The notes under the pieces: model-generated
What the model was told of the DNA's origin: nothing
Database searches by the model: none
The model's input: the letters and a program-made list of their open reading frames with translations, nothing else
Shown here: in pieces, positions 33,022 through 42,823 of the stretch
How the letters are laid out: each line of letters starts with the position of its first letter
How positions within the stretch are numbered: the stretch's first letter is position 1
Origin: Bifidobacterium mongoliense DSM 21395
GTDB taxonomy: Bacteria; Actinomycetota; Actinomycetes; Actinomycetales; Bifidobacteriaceae
Length of the DNA: 64,000 bases
Direction of reading: 5' to 3'
Assembly: GCF_000741285.1 (NCBI RefSeq)
Contig: NZ_JGZE01000013.1
Location: forward strand, 16,113-80,112
Translations under genes and position numbers: made by a program

Positions 33022-34227
33022 ATGGTGTCTCCATTAGAATCCGTAAAGGACATCAAGAGGAGAAACAGCAGGTCGGCATTGGCACTTCAACAACATCAAC
33101 AGCATCGCGCGGCACCGGAACCACACCGCGGATACGGTGAGACATGGGCGAAAACCATTCTGATGGGCGAGCATTCCGTGGTCTACGGCTACCCGGCGAT
33201 CGCGGTGCCGATCATGAGCCTGCGGATGCGGGCGTGGGCCGTGCCGGTCAGGAACGGCCGTCCGGGGACCCTGCGGGCCTTGGGCTATTACGGGCCGTTG
33301 GCCGGTGCACCGGACCAGTTCGGGGGTGTGCTCAAGGCGGTCGAGGTGGCCCGTGAATTCGCCGGCTACCCGGATCAGGAATTTGACATCGTCACTCGCT
33401 CGGACTTCCCCGCGGGTCGCGGTCTGGGATCCTCGGCGGCGGCCTCCGGCGCGGTCATCCGCGCCATCGTCGATGCGGCCGGCGTGCAGGCGGGCCATGA
33501 CGACATCGTGGCGATGACGAACAGCGCCGAGGTCGTCACCCACGGTCACCCGTCCGGGCTCGATGCGGTGACCATCTGCGGCGACGATCCGGTTCGGTTC
33601 GTCAATGGCACGATGACCTCCATCGACGTGCGCATGCCCGCCTACCTGGTCATCGCCGATTCGGGCATCGCCGGCAGCACGAAGGAGGCGGTCGACGCGG
33701 TACGCCGCGAATACGAGCGTGACTACGACCGTGTCCACGACATCCTCGAACGACTCGGTGATCTGGCGGCCCACTCCGCGGATGACCTGCGCGACGGGGG
33801 TCTGAACTCGTTGGGACGGCGCATGAACCGCGCCCATGCCCTGTTGAGCGAACTGCACATCAGCCATCCCAAGGCCGACGCCATGGTCGAGCAGGCGCGT
33901 CGCAGCGGCGCCGTCGGCGCCAAGATGACCGGAGGCGGTCTGGGAGGCTGCATCATCGCGCTTGCGGCCGACCTCTCCTCGGCGCGCACGATACGGCATG
34001 ACCTGTTGGCGCTCGGGGTGCCGGCCGTGTGGATCCATCCGCTCAACCAGCTTGATGTGGAGGTGGACCGGGAGCTGAGCAACAATCCCAGCGTCGGCAA
34101 CACCCGGTTCAACACCCCGGATTCCGAGGGAGCCGGCGATGTCAGGAATACCGCCGATGACAGGGATATCAGCGGTGCCAGGACCAGTGACGCCAGAAAC
34201 ACGGTGGAAGAGCGCGGTGCCCTATGA
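33022..34227 (+). CDS. mvk: mevalonate kinase
   Basis: A 401-residue GHMP kinase from ATG 33022, with GGAG 7 bases upstream. Motifs: GEHSVVYGYPAIAVP (ATP-binding), GRGLGSSAAASGAVI (glycine-rich loop) and KMTGGGLGGCIIALA (motif 3). It phosphorylates mevalonate in the mevalonate pathway to isopentenyl diphosphate. The C-terminus carries an extra polar tail of about 50 residues (NTRFNTPDSEGAGDV...). It overlaps the next gene by 4 bases, starting a tight mevalonate operon. Confidence 0.94.
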   Translation: MVSPLESVKDIKRRNSRSALALQQHQQHRAAPEPHRGYGETWAKTILMGEHSVVYGYPAIAVPIMSLRMRAWAVPVRNGRPGTLRALGYYGPLAGAPDQFGGVLKAVEVAREFAGYPDQEFDIVTRSDFPAGRGLGSSAAASGAVIRAIVDAAGVQAGHDDIVAMTNSAEVVTHGHPSGLDAVTICGDDPVRFVNGTMTSIDVRMPAYLVIADSGIAGSTKEAVDAVRREYERDYDRVHDILERLGDLAAHSADDLRDGGLNSLGRRMNRAHALLSELHISHPKADAMVEQARRSGAVGAKMTGGGLGGCIIALAADLSSARTIRHDLLALGVPAVWIHPLNQLDVEVDRELSNNPSVGNTRFNTPDSEGAGDVRNTADDRDISGARTSDARNTVEERGAL

Positions 34228-35312
34228 CCGAGCCGGTCGATGATCGCGCGACGCGTCACGCACGGCGGGCCACGGCCACCGCGCATGCGAACATCGCACT
34301 GATCAAATACTGGGGCAAGGCCGATGAACGGCTCATCATCCCCAGATCCTCCAGCCTTTCGCTCACGCTCGATGGGTTGAGCACCACCACCACGGTGACG
34401 TTCGGTAACGATGCTTGCGACGGTGCTGACAACGGTGTTGCCGACGGTGCCGATGCCGCCGCCGCGGATACCGATACGGTGGCCCCGACCTCGGGCGACA
34501 CCCTGATCATCGACGGCCGGCGCCACGAAGGCACGGCGTTGCAACGGGTCGCGAAGTTCATGGATCTGGTGCGCCGCATGGCGGGTATCGATACGCCTGT
34601 CCGCATCGTCTCGCGCAACACCGTGCCGTACGGCGCCGGTCTGGCCAGTTCCGCCTCCGCTTTCGCCGCACTGGCGGCGGCCGGTTCGCGCGCCGCAGGC
34701 CTCGACCTCAGTCCACGTGGGCTCTCCCGACTCGCCCGCCGCGGTTCGGGTTCGGCCTGCCGCTCCGTCTTCGGCGGTCTGGTGCAATGGCATGCGGGGC
34801 ATGACGACGAGTCGTCCTACGCCGAGCCGGTGCCTTGCGCCATGGATCTCGCCATTATCGTGATCGCCGTATCCACCGGACAGAAGAAGCTCTCCAGCCG
34901 GTCGGGCATGCGGCGCACGGTGGACACTTCGCCGCTGTACCCGGCGTGGATCGATGCGGGCGAACGCGATATGCGCGAGGCGCTCGATGCCGTGGCCCGG
35001 CAGGATCTCGAGAAGCTCGGCGAGGTTAGCGAGGCGAACGCCCTCGGCATGCACGCCGCCATGATCGCGGCGCGGCCCGCGGTGCTCTATTGGATGCCGC
35101 AGACCGTGGCCGCACTGCATGCGGTCGAGGCGGTACGCACGAGCGGTCTGCCCGCCTGGTCGACGATGGATGCGGGCCCGAACGTCAAGGTCCTCACCGA
35201 TGCTGGGCATGCCCAGCGCGTGGCCCAGGCACTGCGAGACCGTCTGCCCGGCTGCGCGGTTCAGGTGCATCGGCGTGGGCCGGGTGTCGTGATGGAGAAC
35301 GGTTACGAGTAA
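34224..35312 (+). CDS. mvaD: diphosphomevalonate decarboxylase
   Basis: A 362-residue enzyme. The signature ANIALIKYWGKADERLIIP, with RSSSLSLTLDG and TVPYGAGLASSASAFAALA, is clear; the RRGSGSACRSVFGGLVQW segment is also conserved. It decarboxylates mevalonate diphosphate to isopentenyl diphosphate. An Asp/Ala-rich insertion (residues about 55-90) is longer than usual. Operon placement between mevalonate kinase and the phosphomevalonate kinase fusion agrees with its role. Confidence 0.94.
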   Translation: MTEPVDDRATRHARRATATAHANIALIKYWGKADERLIIPRSSSLSLTLDGLSTTTTVTFGNDACDGADNGVADGADAAAADTDTVAPTSGDTLIIDGRRHEGTALQRVAKFMDLVRRMAGIDTPVRIVSRNTVPYGAGLASSASAFAALAAAGSRAAGLDLSPRGLSRLARRGSGSACRSVFGGLVQWHAGHDDESSYAEPVPCAMDLAIIVIAVSTGQKKLSSRSGMRRTVDTSPLYPAWIDAGERDMREALDAVARQDLEKLGEVSEANALGMHAAMIAARPAVLYWMPQTVAALHAVEAVRTSGLPAWSTMDAGPNVKVLTDAGHAQRVAQALRDRLPGCAVQVHRRGPGVVMENGYE

Positions 35313-35322
35313 GGACGAAAGC

Positions 35323-37641
35323 ATGATGGGCGCAGAGGAACACGGATATCCGTCGAGCGAGGCCCAGGCGTCGGGCAAGCTGTACATCGCCGGTGAGTAC
35401 GCCGTGGTCGAATCGGGCCACCCCGCCATACTCGTGGCCGTGAATCGTTTCGTCACCGTCCGCGTCAGTCCCGCCGCATCCGCCGACGGTCACGGGAGCA
35501 TCCGATCCGAGGGCCACCCCGAGGCCGATGCCACATGGCATCGCAGCCCCGACGGCGTGTGCGTGGTCGATGAACCGCGGCCGGGGGCGGCCTTCATCCT
35601 TGAATCGATACGTGCCGTCGATGAGGTCGTCAGGCACGCCGGCATCGCGGTGCGGGTGTTCGACATCGCCATCGTGAGCGAGCTCGATGACGATTCGGGC
35701 CGCAAATACGGTCTGGGGTCCTCCGCCGCCGTCACTGTGGCCAGCGTCAAGGCGCTCCTCGGGTTCTACGATCTCGACCTCGAGCCGACGATGCAATACA
35801 AACTCGCATTCATCGCCTCGAGCCGCGCCCAGAAGGTCGGGTCCGGCGGTGATATTGCCGCCAGTCTCTTCGGCGGCTGCATCAGGTTCTGCGCCGTGGA
35901 CCGCGCCTGGGTCAAGCAGCGCCTGGCCGACACCGAGGTGTCGGCGCTGATCGCCATGCCCTGGCCGGGCTTGGGCATCACCCGGTTGCGGGTGTTCGGC
36001 GACCGTTCGCACGGGGGGTCGGCGGGGGTTGCGCCCGCCCCGTCGCTGCTGGTCGGGTGGACGGGCCGTCCGGCATCCACCGAAGATCTCGTCACCCACG
36101 TGCATCGGCATAACGCTGAGGATCATCACGAACGCTACCAGCGCTTCCTCGACGCCAGCGACCGCTGCGTCGATGAGCTGGCCACGGCACTGACCCATGC
36201 GGATATGGACGGCATACGGCGCCATATCGGTCAGGCGCGGGACCTGTTGGCCGGCCTTTCCGGCCTCACCGGCACGCTCATCGAGACCCCCGAGCTCACC
36301 GCGCTGATCGATATCGCGCTCGAACATGATGCGGCAGCGAAGACCTCGGGCGCCGGCGGCGGCGACTGCGGCATCGCCATCACCAATGATGCGCTGCGCG
36401 CCGCGGATATTCGGCGCGAGTGGGCGGCGCAAGGCATCGTGCCGCTCGAACTCACCGTGGGCCAGCCCCTCGCCGACACCCCCGAATGGCACGATGCCAG
36501 TTCCCTGCGCAAGGACGACCATGTCCGGCTGGCGCTGCGTCAGCATGAGCATGAAGGGGCCAACGCCTTCGACGACCTGCGCTTCATTCATCACGCGTTG
36601 CATGGCGTCTCCGTCTCCCAGGTCGACACATCGGTACGGGTGTGCGGCGGCCAGTGGATGCAGCCCTTCTACATCAACGCGATGACCGGCGGGTCGGCGC
36701 GTACGGGCGAGATCAACCGCGCCCTGGCACACGTGGCGGGCGAGACCGGCGTGGCCATGGCCTCCGGTTCACAGCACGCCGCGTTGCGAGACCCCGCCCT
36801 GACCCCGACCTTCACGGTGATCCGCGAGCAGACCACGGGCTTCGTGTTCGCCAACATTGGCCCCACGGTGAGCCCGGACCAGGCCGTCGAGGCCGTGCGG
36901 ATGCTCCACGCCGATGCCCTGCAGATTCACATCAACCTCGCGCAGGAGATCATCATGCCCGAGGGAGACCGCGACTTCAGCACCTGGCCGGACCGCATCC
37001 GCGCCATCGCGCAGGCCGTCGACGTGCCGGTCGTGGTCAAGGAGGTCGGTTTCGGGATGAGCCGTGCGACGGTCCGCGAACTGGCCGCTCTCGGCATCAC
37101 CACCGTCGACGTGAGTGGCCGGGGTGGCACCGATTTCGGTGTGATCGAGAATGCCCGCCGTTCCCAAGGCGATTTCTCCGCCCTCGGGCAATGGGGGCAG
37201 TCGACCGCGCTGTGCCTGCTCGAATCGTTGCAGGGACCCGATCCGGTCGGCATCGACGTGCTCGCTTCGGGTGGCGTGCGCAATCCGCTGGACGTGGTCA
37301 AGGCGCTCGCCTTGGGCGCGCGGGCCGTCGGCGTCTCCGGCCATTTCCTCGGCGTGCTCGACCGGGAAGGCGAGCGAGGGCTCGCCGCCGAGATCGGTCG
37401 CTGGGCCGCCGAGATCCGTTCCATCATGGCGTTGCTCGGCGCCAGAACCGTCGGTGAACTGGGTGACACCGATCTCTTCGTCGACGGGCTGACCGCCAGG
37501 CACGCCGACCTGCTCGGCGTCGACGTGCGGTCCCTGGCCCACCGCAGCGAGAACAGCGAGAACGTCAAGAACGTCAAGAACGGCGAAAACGTCAAGAACG
37601 GCGAAAACAACGAGAACGTCAAGAAAGCGGCGCAGGAATGA
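35323..37641 (+). CDS. fused phosphomevalonate kinase and type 2 IPP isomerase
   Basis: One continuous ORF of 772 residues. Residues about 1-385 are a GHMP kinase: SGKLYIAGEYAVVESGHPAI, YGLGSSAAVTVASVKALLG and a C-terminal TSGAGGGDCGIAI. From residue 396 a type 2 (FMN-dependent) isomerase begins: RKDDHVRLAL, MTGGSARTGEIN, ASGSQHAAL, QIHINLAQE, DVSGRGGTDFG and ASGGVRNPLDVVKALALGA. A repetitive tail (NVKNGEN units) follows. The two steps flank diphosphomevalonate decarboxylation in the pathway. No internal start is evident, so a bifunctional protein is the simplest reading. Confidence 0.9.
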   Translation: MMGAEEHGYPSSEAQASGKLYIAGEYAVVESGHPAILVAVNRFVTVRVSPAASADGHGSIRSEGHPEADATWHRSPDGVCVVDEPRPGAAFILESIRAVDEVVRHAGIAVRVFDIAIVSELDDDSGRKYGLGSSAAVTVASVKALLGFYDLDLEPTMQYKLAFIASSRAQKVGSGGDIAASLFGGCIRFCAVDRAWVKQRLADTEVSALIAMPWPGLGITRLRVFGDRSHGGSAGVAPAPSLLVGWTGRPASTEDLVTHVHRHNAEDHHERYQRFLDASDRCVDELATALTHADMDGIRRHIGQARDLLAGLSGLTGTLIETPELTALIDIALEHDAAAKTSGAGGGDCGIAITNDALRAADIRREWAAQGIVPLELTVGQPLADTPEWHDASSLRKDDHVRLALRQHEHEGANAFDDLRFIHHALHGVSVSQVDTSVRVCGGQWMQPFYINAMTGGSARTGEINRALAHVAGETGVAMASGSQHAALRDPALTPTFTVIREQTTGFVFANIGPTVSPDQAVEAVRMLHADALQIHINLAQEIIMPEGDRDFSTWPDRIRAIAQAVDVPVVVKEVGFGMSRATVRELAALGITTVDVSGRGGTDFGVIENARRSQGDFSALGQWGQSTALCLLESLQGPDPVGIDVLASGGVRNPLDVVKALALGARAVGVSGHFLGVLDREGERGLAAEIGRWAAEIRSIMALLGARTVGELGDTDLFVDGLTARHADLLGVDVRSLAHRSENSENVKNVKNGENVKNGENNENVKKAAQE
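37550..37629. repeat. short tandem repeat at the 3' end of the kinase-isomerase gene
   Basis: Units based on AACGTCAAG and GGCGAAAAC repeat in register, encoding NVK and NGEN runs. In-frame changes in copy number would alter only the C-terminal tail. Confidence 0.8.
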
Positions 37642-38258
37642 GCATGGTCGCGGATTCCGCCGCGGTGCCGGGCTCCACGTCGGTTGCAGCGGATCTTACC
37701 TTCCCCGACGCGCTGACCGGCACGGCCGATGAGGCCGCTCGGCGGCTGCTGGGGTGCCACCTGATTCGCGAGCTCGACGGAGCCCGGCTCGTCGTGCGCG
37801 TCGTGGAGGTGGAGGCGTATGACCAGAACGATCCGGCCAGCCACACCTTCCACGGCAAAAGCCATCGCAACCGCGCCATGTTCGGCCTCGCGGGTCACGC
37901 CTACATCTATTTCACCTACGGCATGTACCACTGCATCAACGTCACCGCCGGCGTCGACGGATTCGGGTCCGGGGTGCTGCTCCGGGCCGCCGAACCGTTG
38001 GAGGGCACCGGCATCATCGAGGAACGACGGGGTAAACGGGGGCCCACGGCGCTCAACGGACCGGCGAAGCTGTGCATGGCGCTCGGCATCGATATGGATC
38101 TCTACGGCCACGACCTGACCCGACCGCCGCTGCGCATCGAACTGGCGGGCCTCAAGCCCGGCGAGCATGTCGACGCGACCGAGCGGATCGGCATCTCCAA
38201 GGCGGTGGAACGCCGCAGGCGCTACATCATTGAGGGCAACCTTTACCTTTCCCGCTGA
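37638..38258 (+). CDS. 3-methyladenine DNA glycosylase, AAG/Mpg family
   Basis: A 206-residue base-excision enzyme. The catalytic core is EVEAYDQNDPASHTFHGKSH, with NRAMFGLAGHAYIYFTYGMY, and conserved GVLLRAAEP and NGPAKLCMALGI. It removes alkylated purines. It overlaps the fusion gene stop by ATGA, so it probably shares the mevalonate transcript. Start choice is set by the overlap. Confidence 0.93.
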   Translation: MSMVADSAAVPGSTSVAADLTFPDALTGTADEAARRLLGCHLIRELDGARLVVRVVEVEAYDQNDPASHTFHGKSHRNRAMFGLAGHAYIYFTYGMYHCINVTAGVDGFGSGVLLRAAEPLEGTGIIEERRGKRGPTALNGPAKLCMALGIDMDLYGHDLTRPPLRIELAGLKPGEHVDATERIGISKAVERRRRYIIEGNLYLSR

Positions 38259-38261
38259 ACA

Positions 38262-38372
38262 GTACCGCGGTGCGGGTGTAGGTGTAGCGGGTGCGGGTGC
38301 GGCGCAGTGCCGAGCAGGCGTGGTGTGGTGCGGCGCGGGTGCGGGTGCGGGTGCGGTGCGAGCGAAGAGCCC
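38262..38372. repeat. GGTGCG-rich low-complexity intergenic tract
   Basis: Irregular GGTGCG/GGTGTG repeats fill the gap between the convergent glycosylase and prs genes. No gene or clear terminator hairpin is seen. Confidence 0.6.
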
Positions 38373-38383
38373 GCACGAAGCGA

Positions 38384-39397
38384 TCAGGCGTAGATGTTGC
38401 GCGGGTGGATATCGGTGGGCAGGCCGTTGAGCAGCGTCGACACCGAACCGGATTCGAACACCGAACGGATACCAGCCGCCAGCAGTGGCGCCGCGGAGAG
38501 TACGACCATGTTCGGCAGGCGTTTGGCCTGCGGCACAGGCACGGTGTCCATGAGGATAATGGCGCGCACGTCGGCATCGCGGAGCCGTTGGACGGCCGGG
38601 CCGGAGAGAATCCCGTGTGTGGCCACGAGCGTGACGCTGCGGGCGCCGGCCGAACGCAGGGTGCGCACCGCCTCGCAGATGGTGCCGGCCGTGTCGATCA
38701 TGTCGTCGACCACCACGCAGTCGCGGTCCTGGACCTCACCGATGATGCCGTGGGCCTCGGCGTGATTGGGACGCGTGATGTCACGGGTCTTGTGGATGAA
38801 AGCCAGGGGCAGTCCGCCGAGTTTGGCGGCCCACTGTTCGGAGACCTTGATGCGGCCGGCGTCGGGGGAGACGACCGTCGTGCTGCCCAGATCCATTGAG
38901 CCGCGCACGTAGTCGAGCAGTACGGGCATGGCGGTGAGATGGTCGACCGGTCCGTCGAAGAATCCCTGCTCCTGGGAGGCATGCAGGTCGACCGTCATGA
39001 TCCGGTCGGCGCCCGCCTTGCGGAAGAGGTCGAACATGAGCCGTGCGGTGATGGGCTCGCGGCCCTGATGCTTCTTGTCCTGGCGCGAATAGCCGAGGAA
39101 CGGCGCCACCACGGTGATCGAACGGGCCGAGGCGCGTTTGAGGGCGTCGACCATGAGCAGCTGCTCCATGATCCACTTGTTGATGGGTACGGTATGCGAT
39201 TGCATCACGAAGATGTCCGCGCCGCGCACCGGTTCGGTGAATCGCACGTACATCTCGCCGTTCGCGAAGTCGTAGGCGGTTGATTTGAGCACTTCGGCGT
39301 GCAGGCAGGCCGCCGTCGCCTCAGCCTGCTCGGGGTAGGCCCGACCCGTCACGAGTGCCATCCGCTTGTGGGGGGTGCCTTGCAGAATCGCCGTCAT
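38384..39397 (-). CDS. prs: ribose-phosphate pyrophosphokinase
   Basis: A 337-residue PRPP synthetase from ATG 39397 (AGG about 6 bases upstream; alternatives at 39400 and 39412). Motifs: TAYDFANGEMYVRFTEPVRG, DVFVMQSHTVP-type segment (here ADIFVMQSHTVPINKWIM), GYSRQDKKHQGREPI, SPDAGRIKVSEQW and VVVDDMIDTAGTI (PRPP loop). It supplies PRPP for nucleotide, histidine and tryptophan synthesis. Confidence 0.95.
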   Translation of the reverse strand: MTAILQGTPHKRMALVTGRAYPEQAEATAACLHAEVLKSTAYDFANGEMYVRFTEPVRGADIFVMQSHTVPINKWIMEQLLMVDALKRASARSITVVAPFLGYSRQDKKHQGREPITARLMFDLFRKAGADRIMTVDLHASQEQGFFDGPVDHLTAMPVLLDYVRGSMDLGSTTVVSPDAGRIKVSEQWAAKLGGLPLAFIHKTRDITRPNHAEAHGIIGEVQDRDCVVVDDMIDTAGTICEAVRTLRSAGARSVTLVATHGILSGPAVQRLRDADVRAIILMDTVPVPQAKRLPNMVVLSAAPLLAAGIRSVFESGSVSTLLNGLPTDIHPRNIYA

Positions 39398-39575
39398 CAT
39401 ATACCTTCCCATGCGCGGGCCGGACGCCGCGCACGTCTACGCCATGGAACCACACCCAATATACAAGCAATATGGAATGCCCGGAACGGCTGCCGACGCC
39501 GGGTGTCACGCGGAAGCGCGAACGGGGCGCAAGTCCCGGGCGGTCGGGCCGGAACCTGCATCGTCGCCGGTGGGT

Positions 39576-42500
39576 CTAATATCCCAGGCCGGTGCTTTCG
39601 TCGCTGAACGTCACCTTGACCTGGTTGTTGACGATCGAGAAGGTGCCGTTCACGGTGAAGCTGTTGCTGTCGCTCTCCGGTGACCAATCGTCGCCCGACT
39701 TTTCATCGTAGGTGACCTTGGCGTTCCCGCTCGTGGTCTCGAAGCTCTTGGCGCTCACATCGACGTTCTGGACGGTCGGGTACGAGGCGATCGACCATGC
39801 GAAGTTGCGATAATCATCGCTCATCGAGGTGGAGAAGGACGAATACCCGCTGTTGCTGAATGGGCAGCCCTGAGGGTTGGCGGAAGTCGACGCCGCACAG
39901 GTGTCGAGTTTCTTGCGGACCGCATCCTGTATGGCGGTGGTGAGTTTGTGGGTGGGCCGTACATCGAGGCTCTGGCTGGCGGATTCCGAGGAGATTCCGT
40001 TGGCGTTGGTGATGACCACGGGACTGGCCGTCAGGTAATCCGATTGGGCGAGCTTGGCGGTGTACACGCCCGGGTAGGCGTTGAGCTCGAGCGTGGCGTC
40101 GCTCTCATCGGTGCTGCTGCTGTTGTCGTTGCCGCTATGGCTGGCGGCCCCTTTGACGGAGACCGGGACGCCGTTGATGTTCACGGTGCCTGCCGCCTGG
40201 GGCACCTGGAGCGACATCGTGGTGAGCAGAGGCGTGTTGATGTGCCAGTTGCGGAACAGGAGGAACTTGCTGCCGCTCGGCGTCATGGTCAGCGTCGAGG
40301 TGTAGGTTCGCGTACCCAGCATGTAGCTGATGCCCAGCTGCGTCGAGCCGTCGGGCTGGCGCGCCGACGAGGTGATCCGCTGGTTGTAGATGGTCGTGTT
40401 GGCGCCGCCTGCGGCCTTATCGGTCAGCAGCGCCGCCTTGTTGCCGTTGAGATGCGGGTCGGCGAGGTTCGTCGCCTCACTGAAACGACCCGCCGCGATG
40501 CTGGACAGATACGAGTTCGCCACCGACTTCGCGCTGAACACGGTGCTGTTGACCACGCCGTAGACGATGCCCAACAGGATGCAGGCGCCCACGATCGCCG
40601 TGATGGTGATGACGCGACGCCGCTGTGCGGGGTCCGCCGGTTGGGTCATCGCCGGTGGCGCGGGCATGGTGACCGGTGTGCCGGCGTTCATCGCGGACTG
40701 GCCATTCGTGGTCTGGGGCATGGTCTGCGGCATTGCCTGGGGCATGGTCTGCGGGAATGACCCCTGCAGCGTAGGTGCTTGCATGACTGGTGCGGGCGTG
40801 GTCGTAGGCGAGGCTTCGGGTGTGGCTGCAGGAGACGCTTGGACGGTTCCGGCCACGAGGAAGCGCCAGAGTCCGGGAACCGATCCCACCAACGATGACA
40901 CCAAGGTGGAGCCGATCGTCAGAGCGATGACCTCGATGCCGAAGGCCCACAAGGCCGCAACAAGGAAGTACCACGGCTGAGGGGCCAGGGAGAAGCTTGA
41001 GTTGTCCTCCGAGCCTCCCAGCAATCGCCCTACCGTGCCGGTGTTGAACCCTCCCGAGAGATTCACGAACAGATATTCCCCGACGAGCCAGAAGAGACCG
41101 ACGCACAAGGGGGCTTTCCACGAGGCGTTCCATGTGGCGTCAGTGCGGTCATACATGGCGCGTGTGCTGGCGCGTAGGACGATGTAGAACGTGCTGATGA
41201 GGAAGGCTGCGAAGCACAGCCAGAGGATCCAGCCGAAGTCTACCGTGGACGTGATGTTGAACAGTGAGAGTGTTCGATAGGCTTGGTCGTTCGCCGTCAT
41301 CTCAAGCACGGCGAAGGATGACAACGTGAACAGGGTCAGCGGCAGGGCGGGCAACAGTAAGGGCAATAACAACAACAGTTGTGCGGCCTGCATGTGGATG
41401 GACCATGCTGCGAAGCCGATCACCGACAGCACCGTGAAGACCACGGCGTACACCATCATCGACTCTGCGCAGGTGCGCACGAATCCGTGGGCACGGTGGA
41501 GCCAGGTCCAGGTGGCCTGGAGCGGATTGGATTCGTCCGGCAGGAGATCCGCCAGCGTGAAGCCGGCGGCCGCGCCCAGTGCGGAAAGCAGGAACGCCAT
41601 GGCGAATGTGCGCAGCGAGGTGCCGTGCAATACGGCTCGACCGGTCGTGTCAAGCAACGAGGCACTCGCGGGCAGCTTGAACATGGCGCCGAGCAGCAGA
41701 TAGATCAGGCTCGTCACGAATCCGACGATCGCGGCACTGGCGATCCGTGACCACTTGGTTCCTGCGATGCGCCGGCGTGCGAGCAGATGGGCTCCGAACG
41801 CCGCGCCCAATACCAGAGCGAGGCCGCTGAGGTTGATGGGGAACCACAGATACGAACTGATGCCGAGTTGATCGATGGAGGCGCCTGAGACGGTGGATGA
41901 TACCGAGAACGAACCCGACACCCCCATGATGAGGATGAACACCGCCCACTGGAAGAAGTTCGGTCCCACCGCGGATGCGCCCGAATTGCCGGATCCAAGC
42001 ATTGATAAGGCATAGCTGAGCTGGCGCAGTGCCGAGGATCCGGCGATCATGAGCAGGATCGAGGACAGCAAGGCCACCGCGATAGCCGCACCGATGCCAA
42101 TGCCCGTGGAGGCTGCCATGGCGCGTATTGAATTCGGCGACATCAGCTTCTGGACGACTGGGTTCGGCGCCGTGGCGGTTGGCGGTACCACTGTTGGCGG
42201 CACTGTGGTTGGCGGCACCACGGTCGGCGGTTGCTGGAGCGACGGCTGTGTCGGTGTGGCTGACGGCTGGCTGGGTGATGCCGGCGTGGACGCCTGTGGT
42301 GCGGAGAATTGTGGCATGTCCGGTTGTGGCATGGCCGGTTGCGTCATGACCGTCGGTTGTGGCACTTCGGGCTGCGCTGCAGCGGGCTGAGCGTTGGAAA
42401 GGGGGGATGAAGCGACTGTGTCGGAAGCGTCTTGCGCCGGTGTCGCCGGTGTCGCTGCGGTCGGTGTCGGTTCGGTGGCCGGGATCTCGATGGCTTCGGT

Positions 42501-42674
42501 TCTGGCTTCGGCCGGTTGCGGCATCGTCGCCGTCGGCTCGTTGATTGCGGCAGGCATGGATGCCGTCGTGTTGGTTGCCGGAGCAGCCGGCTTCGGCCGG
42601 GCAACGAGCGTGCCGCATTGCGGACAGAACTTCACCCCACTACGCAACGATGCACCACAGTGAGAACAGAACAT
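39576..42674 (-). CDS. large zinc-ribbon membrane protein, TcaA-like C-terminus
   Basis: About 1032 residues from MFCSHCGASLRSGVKFCPQC at 42674. Order: N-terminal zinc ribbon; Pro/Ala/Gln-rich linker with a VPPT repeat; about ten TM helices (for example AIAVALLSSILLMIAG and PWYFLVAALWAFGIEVIAL); a second Pro/Gln linker with MPQTMPQAM repeats; another TM (RRRVITITAIVGACILLGIV); and an extracellular domain with KSVANSYLSSIAAGRFSEAT and VNINGVPVSVKGAA, which resembles TcaA-type cell-wall stress proteins. It is divergent from another zinc-ribbon protein. Function inferred. Confidence 0.72.
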   Translation of the reverse strand: MFCSHCGASLRSGVKFCPQCGTLVARPKPAAPATNTTASMPAAINEPTATMPQPAEARTEAIEIPATEPTPTAATPATPAQDASDTVASSPLSNAQPAAAQPEVPQPTVMTQPAMPQPDMPQFSAPQASTPASPSQPSATPTQPSLQQPPTVVPPTTVPPTVVPPTATAPNPVVQKLMSPNSIRAMAASTGIGIGAAIAVALLSSILLMIAGSSALRQLSYALSMLGSGNSGASAVGPNFFQWAVFILIMGVSGSFSVSSTVSGASIDQLGISSYLWFPINLSGLALVLGAAFGAHLLARRRIAGTKWSRIASAAIVGFVTSLIYLLLGAMFKLPASASLLDTTGRAVLHGTSLRTFAMAFLLSALGAAAGFTLADLLPDESNPLQATWTWLHRAHGFVRTCAESMMVYAVVFTVLSVIGFAAWSIHMQAAQLLLLLPLLLPALPLTLFTLSSFAVLEMTANDQAYRTLSLFNITSTVDFGWILWLCFAAFLISTFYIVLRASTRAMYDRTDATWNASWKAPLCVGLFWLVGEYLFVNLSGGFNTGTVGRLLGGSEDNSSFSLAPQPWYFLVAALWAFGIEVIALTIGSTLVSSLVGSVPGLWRFLVAGTVQASPAATPEASPTTTPAPVMQAPTLQGSFPQTMPQAMPQTMPQTTNGQSAMNAGTPVTMPAPPAMTQPADPAQRRRVITITAIVGACILLGIVYGVVNSTVFSAKSVANSYLSSIAAGRFSEATNLADPHLNGNKAALLTDKAAGGANTTIYNQRITSSARQPDGSTQLGISYMLGTRTYTSTLTMTPSGSKFLLFRNWHINTPLLTTMSLQVPQAAGTVNINGVPVSVKGAASHSGNDNSSSTDESDATLELNAYPGVYTAKLAQSDYLTASPVVITNANGISSESASQSLDVRPTHKLTTAIQDAVRKKLDTCAASTSANPQGCPFSNSGYSSFSTSMSDDYRNFAWSIASYPTVQNVDVSAKSFETTSGNAKVTYDEKSGDDWSPESDSNSFTVNGTFSIVNNQVKVTFSDESTGLGY

Positions 42675-42823
42675 GATGGCCCCCTCAGACTCATGTCGAC
42701 TGGTCGTCTTCGCTCTCACCATATTGTGCGGGGTAAACATGGGTACTCCGACTGGGGTTATCCTTGGGAACCGTTGGGGACCGTGGTGAGAGGCTCAGGG
42801 CGGTCCGATCGAGAGGGGGAATC

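Noticed and set aside
33723..35456. 577-codon minus-strand ORF over the mevalonate operon
   Set aside because: Antisense to mvk and mvaD, both with clear enzyme motifs.
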